Origin: Deminuibacter soli
GTDB lineage: Bacteria > Bacteroidota > Bacteroidia > Chitinophagales > Chitinophagaceae
Assembly (NCBI RefSeq): GCF_003412455.1
Contig: NZ_QTJU01000012.1
Span: 62,001 to 126,000, forward strand
Length of the DNA: 64,000 nucleotides
Reading direction: 5' to 3'
Part shown: positions 53,539 through 64,000 of the stretch, in pieces
How positions within the stretch are numbered: position 1 is the stretch's first letter
How the letters are laid out: each line of letters starts with the position of its first letter
Made by a program: the position numbers and the translations under genes
The notes under the pieces: model-generated
Told to the model about the DNA's origin: nothing
Seen by the model: the letters and a program-made list of their open reading frames with translations, nothing else
Database searches by the model: none

Positions 53539-54335
53539 GCAAAAAAATAGCCATTATTGGTGGCGGCAACCTGGGCACCGCTATAGCAGAGGGTTTAATC
53601 AGCAGCCGTTTTATTTCGCCCAAACACATTATTGTTACCAAGCGCAATATTGCCACACTCCGTTCACTCGAAGAAAAGGGCGTGCTGGTAACCAGCGACA
53701 ATGAAGAAGCTGTTAAGTATGCGGATTGGGTGATACTGGCCGTAAAACCCTTCCAGGTAAAAGATATTTTATCGAAACTGCAGCCGCACCTGAACCCGGA
53801 AAAACATGCGCTGGTAAGCGTGATTACCGGTGTGTGGATTAAAGACATACAGGAAGTGCTGGGCAACAATTTTACCCTGTTCCGTGCCATGCCCAATACG
53901 GCCATTGCCATTCAGCAAAGCATTACCTGCATTTGCAAACACAATGCATCGGTTGAGCAGGAGGAGTTTGTAACCAACCTGTTTGACCAGCTGGGCAAAA
54001 CCGTAATGATTGAAGAAAAGCTGATGGATGCAGCGACCGTGCTGGGCGCCTGTGGTACGGCATATGCCATGCGTTATATACGTGCCAACATACAGGGTGG
54101 TATTGAAATAGGTTTTGATGCGCAAACGGCTTCACTGATTGCCGCACAAACCGTGAAAGGCGCAGCTGAGTTGCTGCTGACCCGCCACACGCATCCTGAG
54201 CAGGAAATAGATAAAGTTACCACACCCAAGGGATGTACCATTGCCGGCTTAAACGAAATGGAACACCAGGGCTTTAGTTCATCATTGATCAAAGGCGTGG
54301 TAACCAGTTATAAAAAAATAGTGAACGATATGTAA
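53535..54335 (+). CDS. proC: Pyrroline-5-carboxylate reductase
   Basis: 266 aa. NAD(P) site IAIIGGGNLGTAIAEGLI, VILAVKPFQVKDIL, RAMPNTAIAIQQSITCI, and the C-terminal dimer and substrate part GAAELLLTRH ... TPKGCTIAGLNEMEHQGF. Last step of proline synthesis. The overlap with the toxin gene (4 bp) puts it at the end of the hldD-antitoxin-toxin-proC row. Confidence 0.95.
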   Translation: MSKKIAIIGGGNLGTAIAEGLISSRFISPKHIIVTKRNIATLRSLEEKGVLVTSDNEEAVKYADWVILAVKPFQVKDILSKLQPHLNPEKHALVSVITGVWIKDIQEVLGNNFTLFRAMPNTAIAIQQSITCICKHNASVEQEEFVTNLFDQLGKTVMIEEKLMDAATVLGACGTAYAMRYIRANIQGGIEIGFDAQTASLIAAQTVKGAAELLLTRHTHPEQEIDKVTTPKGCTIAGLNEMEHQGFSSSLIKGVVTSYKKIVNDM

Positions 54336-54362
54336 CCGTTGCTTAACGGTTACTTCTTTTTC
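54332..54362. terminator. Terminator overlapping two convergent stop codons
   Basis: A 9-bp perfect stem GTAACCGTT/AACGGTTAC (loop GCTT) followed by TTCTTTTT. The stop of proC lies in one arm and that of the minus-strand gene in the other. Confidence 0.75.
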
Positions 54363-54868
54363 CCAAAGTTTGTTTTAAAGAACGCTTTGAAGAGCTTTTC
54401 CTCTTTCCCAAAGTTTGTTTTAAAGAACGCTTTGAAGAGCTTTTCCTCTTCTTCCTGGAAAATGGGCGGCTGAAACTGGCTGGCGCTGCCAAAACGCAAA
54501 GTGAACGGCGGCACCCGGAAATAAACGGAATCGCCCGCAAGGTTTTCAAAATAATAGGCCTGTGAAAAGCCTTTGCCTGCTTTTTTAAGATTGGCCGGGT
54601 TAAAATACAGGGGAGAAGACGCTTCTCTCAGCGCAGCATCTATACCCACAACAGCTATTTGCAACGTACCGGGCTGATAACCTACAGCATAATTGTAATA
54701 TGTAAACGTTCGTTTGGTTATGCTGGCGGTTTCCGTTTGGTAGTTGCCATATACAATCCGGTAATCATTTGCCTGTGGTACTACTAGGCTGAACAGCAGG
54801 CCCAGCTTTTGCCTGGCCTCGCTGCTGCGCGATTCGCTGGGTATAACCAGCTTTTTGATGAAGTTCAT
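54350..54868 (-). CDS. Protein of unknown function with a duplicated C-terminal 15-residue unit
   Basis: 172 aa from ATG 54868 (MNFIKKLVIPSESRSSEARQ); the frame goes up to 54904. The middle has beta-like segments (YYNYAVGYQPGTLQIAVVGI, SQAYYFENLAGDSVYF). The end is two copies of EEKLFKAFFKTNFGK, encoded by a perfect 45-bp DNA duplication (54361-54450). No family recognised and no signal peptide seen. Confidence 0.6.
   Translation of the reverse strand: MNFIKKLVIPSESRSSEARQKLGLLFSLVVPQANDYRIVYGNYQTETASITKRTFTYYNYAVGYQPGTLQIAVVGIDAALREASSPLYFNPANLKKAGKGFSQAYYFENLAGDSVYFRVPPFTLRFGSASQFQPPIFQEEEEKLFKAFFKTNFGKEEKLFKAFFKTNFGKKK
54361..54450. repeat. Perfect tandem duplication of 45 bp
   Basis: Copy 1 is 54361-54405 and copy 2 is 54406-54450; both begin TCCCAAAGTTTGTTTTAAAG and are identical. 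In frame with the gene on the minus strand. Identity suggests a recent event. Confidence 0.95.
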
Positions 54869-55018
54869 AAGGTGAAGTGTTTTGGTTACTGCCGGAAAAG
54901 GCAAACCGGGAAATTACAAAACAGCCGGCTGCGCGCAAGCCTTTGCAGGAAAATGAATAGCATGAATACTGCCCCTTGTTGAACAGTTAAAATCAATTTC
55001 CCCGGCGCTGCCATTTTT

Positions 55019-56915
<1,897 letters not shown>

Positions 56916-56937
56916 TTATTTTCTTCCTGATACAATG

Positions 56938-56975
56938 AAAAGGGACTGCAATAGGACAAGTTGCAGTCCCTTTTT
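56938..56975 (+). terminator. Terminator of pyrG
   Basis: Stem AAAGGGACTGCAA/TTGCAGTCCCTTT with exit TTTTTCT, 22 bp after the stop. Confidence 0.88.
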
Positions 56976-57010
56976 CTATTTTTACTTCCTCAAACGCGAT
57001 ACGCTATAAC

Positions 57011-59182
57011 ATGATGAAACAACGATTACGCTTATGCATTGCCTGCATGGCGGCGCTGCTGTGGCAGCAGGCCATTGCACAAAACATTCAGTGGACAACA
57101 AGCGGCGACGCTTACTACAAAGCCGAGAATGGAGAAATTGCCAGGTACACCCTGCCCGGGTTTACACACGAAACCGTGGTTGAAAAAGCAAAACTGATAC
57201 CTGCCGGAAGCAGCGCCCCGTTAAAAGTGCGCAGCTTCAGCTTTTCGGCAGACGGCAAAAAAATGCTCATCTATACCAATAGCCAGCGCGTATGGCGCAG
57301 GGATACCCGCGGCGATTACTGGGTACTGGATGTTGCCAGTGGCAAGCTGAGCCAGCTGGGTAAAAAACAACCCGCTGCCTCACTCATGTTTGCGAAATTT
57401 TCACCCAATGGCGAACAGGTGGCCTATGTAAGCCGGCACAATCTGTATACAGAAAACGTGGCTACAGGTGCGGTGAAAGCGCTTACCACAGATGGTACTG
57501 ACCGTTTGATTAACGGCACATTCGACTGGGCTTATGAAGAAGAATTTGACTGCCGTGATGGTTTCAGGTGGAGTGCAGACAGCAAACATATTGCCTACTG
57601 GCAGATTGATGCGCGCGCTATCCGCAACTTTCTCATGATCAACAATACTGATTCTATTTATTCTTTTACTGTTCCTGTTGAGTATCCCAAAGTAGGGGAA
57701 GACCCTTCTGCGTGCAAAGTAGGTGTGGTAGATGTAAGCTCTGGCAAAACCAGCTGGATGCAGGTGCCCGGTGATACGCGCCAGCACTATATTCCACGTA
57801 TGGAATGGGCGGCGAATAATACCGAAATCATCCTGCAGCAGTTAAACAGGAAACAGAACGAAAGCCATGTTTTCATTTGCAATATTGCTACCGGTGCAGC
57901 CAAACAGGTGATCACCGAAACCAGCAAGGCATGGATTGATGTAAAGGCCCTGCCTGCAGATGAAGCTGCCGGCTGGGAATGGCTGCATGATGGGAAAGAC
58001 TTTTTGTGGGTGTCTGAGAAGGATGGCTACCGTCATATTTATCTTGTAAGCCGCGATGGCAAATCAGAGAAGCTGGCAACCAAGGGCAACTATGATGTTA
58101 TCAGCATCAACGCCATTGATGATAAAACGGGTAATGTATATTTTATGGCATCGCCCTATAATGCCACGCAGCAATACCTGTATCGCATTAATGCCAATGG
58201 CAGCGGTGATTCTGTAAGGTTATCACCTGCCACGCAGCCAGGCACACACGGTTACGATGTATCGCCCAATGGCATGTATGCTTCTCATAGCTACTCCAAC
58301 ATTAATACGCCGGGCACGCGCGACTGGGTTCGTTTGCCTGCGCACGAAGTCATTAAAAGCAATGGCGTACGCGCAGTGTCGCGTGTAGTAGTTAGTCCGG
58401 CCACGTTTTTCCAGGTAACTACTGAAGATGGCATTACACTCGATGGCTGGATGGTAAAGCCACTGCATTTTGATTCAACCAAGAAATACCCGGTACTGTT
58501 TACCGTATATACCGAGCCTGCTTCGCAAACCGTACGTGATGCATACGGCGCGGCTTACAACGGGTTATACACTGGCAGCCTGGCCAACGATGGTTATATA
58601 CAGATTAGCCTGGATGGCCGTGGTACACCGGCTCCCAAGGGCACGGCCTGGCGCCAGGCTATTTACCGCAACATCGGTCGCATTAACATACGCGACCAGG
58701 CGATGGCGGCAAAGAAAATACTGGAATGGCCGTTTGTAGACAGCAGTCGCATCGCCGTATGGGGCTGGAGCGGCGGCGGATCTACCACGCTGAACCTGCT
58801 GTTTCAATACCCCGATATTTATAAAACCGGTATTGCCATTGCAGCAGTAGCCAACCAGCTTACCTACGATAATATTTACCAGGAACGCTACATGGGTATT
58901 CCGCAGGAAAACAGGGAAGACTTTGTAAAAGGATCGCCCATTACGTATGCGAAAAACCTGCGTGGTAAATTGCTGCTGATACACGGCACCGGTGATGACA
59001 ATGTGCATTACCAGAATGCGGAAATGGTGATTAACGAGCTGATCAAAAACAACAAGGTGTTTCAGCTGATGGTATATCCTAACCGTACGCATGGTATTTA
59101 TGAGGGGGAAGGAACATCTGAACACCTGGCAAGTACGTTTACAGAGTTTCTGCAGCGGAACTGCCCGGGGGGAGGGAGATAG
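57011..59182 (+). CDS. Dipeptidyl peptidase IV-like serine peptidase (S9 family)
   Basis: 723 aa; ATG at 57011 and again at 57014. Signal peptide (LCIACMAALLWQQAIAQ). N-terminal beta-propeller of DPP IV type (about 25-470), containing YEEEFDCRDGFRWSADSKHI, where the Glu pair binds the substrate N-terminus. C-terminal alpha/beta hydrolase: nucleophile Ser587 in GWSGGGST (the family more often has GWSYGG or GWSFGG), Asp in GTGDDNVHYQNAE and His in YPNRTHGI. Removes X-Pro or X-Ala dipeptides in the periplasm. Single gene. Confidence 0.93.
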   Translation: MMKQRLRLCIACMAALLWQQAIAQNIQWTTSGDAYYKAENGEIARYTLPGFTHETVVEKAKLIPAGSSAPLKVRSFSFSADGKKMLIYTNSQRVWRRDTRGDYWVLDVASGKLSQLGKKQPAASLMFAKFSPNGEQVAYVSRHNLYTENVATGAVKALTTDGTDRLINGTFDWAYEEEFDCRDGFRWSADSKHIAYWQIDARAIRNFLMINNTDSIYSFTVPVEYPKVGEDPSACKVGVVDVSSGKTSWMQVPGDTRQHYIPRMEWAANNTEIILQQLNRKQNESHVFICNIATGAAKQVITETSKAWIDVKALPADEAAGWEWLHDGKDFLWVSEKDGYRHIYLVSRDGKSEKLATKGNYDVISINAIDDKTGNVYFMASPYNATQQYLYRINANGSGDSVRLSPATQPGTHGYDVSPNGMYASHSYSNINTPGTRDWVRLPAHEVIKSNGVRAVSRVVVSPATFFQVTTEDGITLDGWMVKPLHFDSTKKYPVLFTVYTEPASQTVRDAYGAAYNGLYTGSLANDGYIQISLDGRGTPAPKGTAWRQAIYRNIGRINIRDQAMAAKKILEWPFVDSSRIAVWGWSGGGSTTLNLLFQYPDIYKTGIAIAAVANQLTYDNIYQERYMGIPQENREDFVKGSPITYAKNLRGKLLLIHGTGDDNVHYQNAEMVINELIKNNKVFQLMVYPNRTHGIYEGEGTSEHLASTFTEFLQRNCPGGGR

Positions 59183-59312
59183 TGAGTGGTGAGTGAGGGA
59201 ACTACTGCCTGCTCACCGCTCCACAATAAACCGCGACCTGGGAACTACATGCCGCTCATCTGGCTGAAAACCAGCTTATAAAACTTGCTGGAGCAATCTG
59301 TCTGCCAATGAT

Positions 59313-59320
59313 TACCTTTG
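59313..59320 (+). promoter_or_regulatory. -7 element of yidC
   Basis: TACCTTTG fits TAnnTTTG; the leader to ATG 59345 is about 20 bases. No good -33 element is seen. Confidence 0.4.
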
Positions 59321-59344
59321 CCGCTCAATTTTTTGTTTCAATTT

Positions 59345-61198
59345 ATGAAGACGGATAAGAATACGATTATCGGTTTTGTTTTGCTGGGTGTGCTTTTTTT
59401 CGCATTTTTCTGGTATACCAACAAACAGCAGCAGGCCGTTCTCACTGAAAAAAAGAGAATAGCTGATTCAACCGCCGCAGTTATTGCAGCCCACAACCGC
59501 ATTGCTGACACCGCTGCAGCAAGGGTTGATTCACTTCGCACAGATTCATTGCTCCGCGCTGCCAAAGCAGGCAATTTTACCTCTGCAGCCAATGGTACCG
59601 AACAATTGGTGGTTGTAGAAAACAGCCTCATGAAGGCCACTTTCACCAACAAGGGCGGACAGCTGAAAAGCGTAGAACTGAAAAAATACCGCAGCACCGA
59701 CAGTACCCAGGTCATCATGGGCGGTACTGCTAAAGATAACCTGTCGTACAATGTTAACACTTCCAATGGCCACGCAGCGCAAACGTCAGAGCTGTTCTTC
59801 AACGCAGGCCAGGTAGTTAAAAATGCAGACGGCAGCCAGGCTATTACTTTCACGCTCTCTGATAACGGTGGCGAAAGCATTACACACCAGTATATTGTTA
59901 AGCCAGACAATTACCTGATTGACTGGAATGTATCGCTCACCGGCGCTGACAAACTGCTTAACGGCAATTCCATGAACATTGCGTGGGATTACATGATGCA
60001 GCAACAACAGGCTTCCGTAACCTACGAACGCCAGCAAAGCCGCGTGTGCTTTGTGGAAGACGGTGGTTATGATTACAAAATTGCCGGCAATGCCAAAAGA
60101 AAGGAATTTGAAAAACCTACTGATTGGGTAAGCATCAAACAGCAGTTTTTTAATGTGACCCTGGTTGCTGCCAAAAACAAGATACAGAGCGGTGCTACTG
60201 AGTTTACACAGCAGTCAGATTCTTCACATGAGCTGTTTGCCACCACCAGCAACTTTAAAGTGCAGGTGCCTGCAGGTGCTTCTGTAACCGTTCCCTTCCA
60301 GCTGTATTTTGGTCCGAATGACTATTATATCCTGAAGAAATACGATAACAAAATGGAGAATATCGTTGACCTGGGTTCAGGCATATTCTCTTTTGTGAAA
60401 TACATTAACCGCTGGATCATTATGCCGGTGTTTAATTTCTTCGCCGGTTTCATTGGTAACTATGGCTGGGTAATTGCGTTGCTTACGCTGTTTATCCGTA
60501 TCGTTATTTCCCCGCTTACTTACTCCAGCTATGTAAGCGGTGCCAAAATGAAATTGCTGCGTCCTGAACTGGATGTGCTGAAGAAGAAATTCGGCAGCGA
60601 CCAGCAGGGCTTTGCGATGGAGCAGATGAAATTATTCCGCGAAGCAGGGGTAAACCCGCTCGGCGGCTGTATCCCGGCATTGCTGCAGATCCCGATATTC
60701 TTCGCCTTGTCAAGCTTCTTCAGCGCCAATATTTTGCTGCGCGGTCAAAGCTTCCTTTGGGCGAAAGACCTTTCGGCTTCTGATATGGTGGTAAATTTCC
60801 ACCGTTCACTGCCGCTGATCGGCGACCATATTAGCCTGTTCACCATTACGGCGATCATCACCAGCTTCCTGATCTCTATCTACAACATGAGCATGACGCC
60901 TACGCAGGACAATCCTGCCATGAAGTACATGCCGTATATTTTCCCTTTCATCCTGTTCTTTGTATTCAATAACCTGTCATCGGCCCTTACCTGGTACTAT
61001 ACAGTATCAAACCTGGTAACCCTGGCCCTGCAGTTTGTGATACAGCACTACATTATTGATCATGATAAAATCATGGCCAAAATTGAGGAGAAACGCAAAG
61101 CCCCTAAAACGCAGAGCAAATTCCAGGAGCGTTATTCACAGATGATGGAAGCACAGAAAAAAGTGCAGGATCTGAAAAACAAGACTAACAAGAAATAA
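59345..61198 (+). CDS. yidC: Membrane protein insertase YidC
   Basis: 617 aa from ATG 59345 (MKTDKNTIIGFVLLGVLFFA); a TTG 27 bp upstream is in frame. N-terminal membrane anchor, large periplasmic beta domain (about 85-345), then the conserved insertase core of five helices (WIIMPVFNFFAGFIGNYGW ... ISPLTYSSYVSGAKMKLLRP ... NPLGGCIPALLQIPIFFALSS ... WYYTVSNLVTLALQF) and a Lys-rich C-tail. Inserts and folds inner-membrane proteins with or without Sec. Confidence 0.97.
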   Translation: MKTDKNTIIGFVLLGVLFFAFFWYTNKQQQAVLTEKKRIADSTAAVIAAHNRIADTAAARVDSLRTDSLLRAAKAGNFTSAANGTEQLVVVENSLMKATFTNKGGQLKSVELKKYRSTDSTQVIMGGTAKDNLSYNVNTSNGHAAQTSELFFNAGQVVKNADGSQAITFTLSDNGGESITHQYIVKPDNYLIDWNVSLTGADKLLNGNSMNIAWDYMMQQQQASVTYERQQSRVCFVEDGGYDYKIAGNAKRKEFEKPTDWVSIKQQFFNVTLVAAKNKIQSGATEFTQQSDSSHELFATTSNFKVQVPAGASVTVPFQLYFGPNDYYILKKYDNKMENIVDLGSGIFSFVKYINRWIIMPVFNFFAGFIGNYGWVIALLTLFIRIVISPLTYSSYVSGAKMKLLRPELDVLKKKFGSDQQGFAMEQMKLFREAGVNPLGGCIPALLQIPIFFALSSFFSANILLRGQSFLWAKDLSASDMVVNFHRSLPLIGDHISLFTITAIITSFLISIYNMSMTPTQDNPAMKYMPYIFPFILFFVFNNLSSALTWYYTVSNLVTLALQFVIQHYIIDHDKIMAKIEEKRKAPKTQSKFQERYSQMMEAQKKVQDLKNKTNKK

Positions 61199-61219
61199 CC
61201 AATCCGGTTATCTATAGAA

Positions 61220-61256
61220 ATGCCCTCGCAAACTGACAGTTTTGCGGGGGCATTTT
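61220..61256 (+). terminator. Terminator of yidC
   Basis: Stem ATGCCCTCGCAAA/TTTGCGGGGGCAT (one G-U) followed by TTTT, 21 bp after the stop. Confidence 0.85.
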
Positions 61257-61509
61257 GCCTGGCGGGTATTACGGTTTTGTGCTGATGCAAGGATGTTTTT
61301 AGCCGGTTAGCCGGAAAAGCAGGAAAGGGAAAATAGGGAGAAGCTCATAGAGACGGTCAGGTAGTACTGCCGCAAACCCGGGCTACAATGGGGCGTAACC
61401 TGCGCTTTCTGACGGTCAAAACAGATACAAGCCTTGCAGGGCGGTCATCCTGTCAGTCGGCAGCCGGTTGGTATTGACTTTGATGTGAGAAAACAAAAAA
61501 ATCGCACTT
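61257..61509 (+). other. Long gap upstream of htpG
   Basis: No supported gene. GACGGTCA occurs at 61352 and 61411, with a near copy GCGGTCAT at 61441 and an inverted CTGTCAGTCGG at 61450. These could be regulator sites for the chaperone gene. No CIRCE-type inverted repeat and no clear TAnnTTTG element was found; TGACTTTG at about 61475-61482 is one base off. Confidence 0.35.
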
Positions 61510-63354
61510 ATGCAAAAAGGCCAGATACGGGTTCAGACAGAGAACATATTTCCGATCATTAAAAAGTTCCTCTACAGTGATCATGAAATCTTTGTAAGGG
61601 AGCTGGTGAGCAATGCGGTAGATGCCACCCAGAAGCTGAAAACGCTTTCTTCCATTGGAGAAGCGAAAGGCGAGCTGGGCGAACTGCGTATTGATGTAAT
61701 TGTAGATGCCAAAACCAAAACCCTGAGCATTGTTGACAGGGGTGTTGGTATGACTGCCGAAGAAGTAGATAAATACATTAACCAGGTGGCTTTCAGCGGT
61801 GCTGAAGAGTTCCTGGATAAATATAAAGACGCGAACATTATCGGTCACTTTGGCCTGGGCTTTTACAGCTCGTTCATGGTGAGCGATAAGGTAGAAATTT
61901 TCACCAAAAGCTTTCGCGAAAACACCAAGGGTGTATTCTGGAGCTGTGACGGCAGCCCTGAATTTGAACTGTACGAAATTGACAAGGAAGACAGGGGCAC
62001 CCGCATTGTGATGCACATTAACGAAGAAAGCCAGGAGTTTCTGGAACCGGGCCGTATCCGTGGCATCCTCGAAAAGTTCTGCCGCTTTCTGCCGGTGGCC
62101 ATTTACTTCAAAGATGCAGGTGAAGAAGTAAAAACCGACGAGGTTGTTGAAGAAAAGCCCATCAACAATACCAATCCTATCTGGGTTAAAAAGCCGTCTG
62201 AATTAACTGCAGACGACTATCAGCAGTTTTACCGTGAGCTGTATCCCTATGGCGAAACGCCTTTGTTCTGGATACACCTCAACGTGGATTACCCGTTTAA
62301 CCTCACCGGTATCCTGTACTTCCCCAAGATTAAGCAGAGCTACGAAATACAGAAAGATAAAATTCAGCTGTACTCTAACCAGGTGTTTGTAACCGATGAG
62401 GTGAAAGACATTGTACCAGAGTTCCTGATGTTGCTGCATGGCGTCATTGACAGCCCGGATATCCCGCTCAACGTAAGCCGCAGTTACCTGCAGGGCGATC
62501 CGAATGTGAAAAAGATCAACGCGCACATCACGAAGAAAGTAGCAGACAAACTGGAAGAGATTTTCAGGAACGACCGTAAATCGTTTGAAGAAAAATGGGA
62601 AAGTCTTGGCCTGTTTGTGAAGTACGGTATGATGACTGATGACAAATTCCTGGACAAAGCCAACAAATTCCTGGTAATGGAAGATGCGGCAGGTGGTACC
62701 TTCTACACGCTGGAAGAATACAAAGCCGCAACAGAAGCTTTACAGAAAAACAAAGACGGTAAAACCGTTATTCTTTATACAACCGATCCCATTCAGCAGG
62801 ATGCGTACATCAAAGCTGCGCAGGGCAAAGGTTACAAGGTAATTAAGGCTGAAACGCTGATTGATGCTGCGTTTATCAACAATATGGAAATGAAATGGGA
62901 GGGTGTGAGCTTTACCCGTGTAGATGCCGATATTGTTGACAACCTGATTGATAAACAGGAGCACGCAGCAAGTGTACTCTCTGCCGATGAAGAAACACGT
63001 TTGAAAGAACTGTTCCAGTTTGATGCGCCTGAGCTGCGTATGACGGTGGAAGTAAAAGGACTGAGTGCAGAAACAGCGCCGGTTGTAGCTACACGCCCTG
63101 AGTTTATGCGCCGCATGAAAGATATGGGGGCTGCAGGTGGCGGTATGACTGCCTTCTATGCTACCATGCCCGATGAAGTAACACTTACTGTGAATGGTAA
63201 CCACAAAATTTACCAGTCATTGCTGCAGGAAGCAGACCAGGCAAAAGCAGGAAAGCAAATCCGCAACCTGGCAGATCTTGCATTGTTATCGCAGGGATTG
63301 CTGAAAGGCGCCAGCCTAACCAATTTCATTAACAGAAGTGTTGAGTTGATGTAG
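61510..63354 (+). CDS. htpG: Chaperone HtpG (Hsp90)
   Basis: 614 aa. N-terminal ATPase domain with the Bergerat fold: ELVSNAVDATQKLKTLS (metal Asn), VDRGVGMTAEEVDKYINQVA, IGHFGLGFYSSFMVSDKVEI and GTRIVMHI. Middle domain: LPVAIYFKDAGE, SRSYLQGDPNVKKINAHITK. C-terminal dimer domain. Cytoplasmic ATP-driven chaperone. It is convergent with recJ. Confidence 0.97.
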   Translation: MQKGQIRVQTENIFPIIKKFLYSDHEIFVRELVSNAVDATQKLKTLSSIGEAKGELGELRIDVIVDAKTKTLSIVDRGVGMTAEEVDKYINQVAFSGAEEFLDKYKDANIIGHFGLGFYSSFMVSDKVEIFTKSFRENTKGVFWSCDGSPEFELYEIDKEDRGTRIVMHINEESQEFLEPGRIRGILEKFCRFLPVAIYFKDAGEEVKTDEVVEEKPINNTNPIWVKKPSELTADDYQQFYRELYPYGETPLFWIHLNVDYPFNLTGILYFPKIKQSYEIQKDKIQLYSNQVFVTDEVKDIVPEFLMLLHGVIDSPDIPLNVSRSYLQGDPNVKKINAHITKKVADKLEEIFRNDRKSFEEKWESLGLFVKYGMMTDDKFLDKANKFLVMEDAAGGTFYTLEEYKAATEALQKNKDGKTVILYTTDPIQQDAYIKAAQGKGYKVIKAETLIDAAFINNMEMKWEGVSFTRVDADIVDNLIDKQEHAASVLSADEETRLKELFQFDAPELRMTVEVKGLSAETAPVVATRPEFMRRMKDMGAAGGGMTAFYATMPDEVTLTVNGNHKIYQSLLQEADQAKAGKQIRNLADLALLSQGLLKGASLTNFINRSVELM

Positions 63355-63378
63355 TCAGCAACACGTTTGTAAATAACA

Positions 63379-63411
63379 AACCCGGTGGCATGCCACCGGG
63401 TTTTCTTTTTA
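63379..63411. terminator. Bidirectional terminator between htpG and recJ
   Basis: Perfect palindrome AACCCGGTGG-CATG-CCACCGGGTT followed by TTCTTTTT; convergent genes. Confidence 0.85.
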
Positions 63412-63423
63412 TGGGAAAGCTGT

Positions 63424-64000
63424 TTACAGCTCGCTTAACCTGAAATCAATTACTTTCAGCTGTAATGTTTTTTCGCCGTTCCATTCATTCATGTCCAGCG
63501 TAAACACTATGTCTACCGGGTGTTTCAGCTGCAGTTGCGGAAATTTGGCAGCCATGTTAAAACCAATACCGGTAAAGGTGATATTGTGTTGTTTTACCAC
63601 AAAGCGGATATGCTGATCCTTTACAATTTTAGAGAAACCTGTATCGGTTACCTTTTTGGCTACAAATACCGGCCGCATATTTTCAGGGCCAAAGGGTTCC
63701 ATTTGTGTGAGTATGCCAAAGAAGCTGTGCGAGAGTTCGGAAAATGTGACCTCAGCATCGATAATGATTTCGGGCACCAGCAGGTCTTTGGTGATAGTAG
63801 CAGCCACCACTTCTTCAAACTTATTGCTGAAAGCGGTAACATTTTCGGGCAGCAGCGTCATGCCGGCTGCGGCAAAGTGACCACCATAACCCAGCAGGTG
63901 ATCGCGGCATGCGTGAATGGCTTCGTATAAATTAAAACCGCTTACGCTGCGTGCGCTGCCTGCCACAATATCGCCGCTGCGTGTAAGCACAATGGTAGGG
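63424..64000 (-). CDS. recJ: Single-strand exonuclease RecJ, C-terminal part (runs off the window)
   Basis: The frame is open to the window edge (192 codons seen). It shows the DHHA1 part: GSARSVSGFNLYEAI, YGGHFAAAGMTL (the GGHxxAAG motif), then the OB-fold domain with FFGILTQMEPFGPENMRPVF. The catalytic DHH domain must lie beyond 64000. 5'-3' single-strand DNA exonuclease in repair and recombination. Confidence 0.93.
   Translation of the reverse strand, partial: PTIVLTRSGDIVAGSARSVSGFNLYEAIHACRDHLLGYGGHFAAAGMTLLPENVTAFSNKFEEVVAATITKDLLVPEIIIDAEVTFSELSHSFFGILTQMEPFGPENMRPVFVAKKVTDTGFSKIVKDQHIRFVVKQHNITFTGIGFNMAAKFPQLQLKHPVDIVFTLDMNEWNGEKTLQLKVIDFRLSEL

Noticed and set aside
61375-61400. rRNA-like wording (GGGCTACAATGGGGCG)
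   Set aside because: It resembles a short 16S segment but the neighbouring sequence does not continue as rRNA; chance similarity.

Overview
The window looks like a chromosome segment of a member of the Bacteroidota, most probably the Chitinophagaceae. This rests on two SusC/SusD pairs, an ECF sigma/FecR cascade, a type III glutamine synthetase, a fused alpha/beta 2-oxoacid dehydrogenase E1, weak Shine-Dalgarno signals, and several promoters of the Bacteroidota form TTTG-N19-TAnnTTTG. There is no rRNA, phage or insertion sequence. Most genes are household or nutrient genes, separated by short gaps and strong hairpin terminators.

Layout. 0-1 kb: the start of a helix-turn-helix gene, a 44-codon membrane-peptide gene with its own terminator, and a gene-free stretch. 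1-3.2 kb: two exported proteins. 3.2-10.3 kb: ECF sigma factor, FecR anti-sigma, SusC with an STN domain, and SusD, which form a trans-envelope-regulated uptake system. 10.5-15.1 kb: an RhlE-type helicase with a TTG start, an aminotransferase, a YiaA-like protein, a rhomboid protease and tRNA-CAU. 15.2-16.8 kb: a membrane-spanning winged-helix regulator divergent from a small exported protein, with roughly 11-bp direct repeats between them. 17-22.8 kb: YqgE, an M1 peptidase that has lost its catalytic domain, a GH87-like glycosidase, an aspartate-type aminotransferase and two DUF1573 proteins. 22.9-32.5 kb: fused E1, YebC, an amino-acid permease, a dicarboxylate symporter, DedA, an MFS carrier and a GT9 glycosyltransferase. 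32.5-33.6 kb: a non-coding array of five units of about 220-227 bp, each with a conserved hairpin. 33.6-38 kb: malate dehydrogenase, a thioredoxin-fold protein, EF-P with an altered loop, and AccB/AccC.

38.2-48.1 kb is the most interesting block. It holds an XRE-cupin regulator, SusC, SusD, an exported alkaline-phosphatase-superfamily enzyme, a PhnZ-type HD oxygenase with the complete active-site pattern, a DUF5690 carrier, and a FAD oxidoreductase of the phosphonate-linked TIGR03364 type that overlaps the carrier gene. I read it as an uptake and degradation locus for an organophosphonate. A secreted enzyme may trim the substrate, SusC/D and the carrier would bring it in, and the HD and FAD enzymes would act on it in the cytoplasm. 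No PhnY, PhnW or PhnX gene is present in the window.

48.2-64 kb: two Spy/LTXXQ-like periplasmic proteins, glutamine synthetase III, an ADP-heptose epimerase, a PIN-domain toxin-antitoxin pair wedged between the epimerase gene and proC, a small protein with a perfect 45-bp internal duplication, pyrG with a structured leader, a DPP-IV-like peptidase, yidC, htpG and the 3' part of recJ.

All function calls come from reading motifs and overall sequence by eye; no database search was run.
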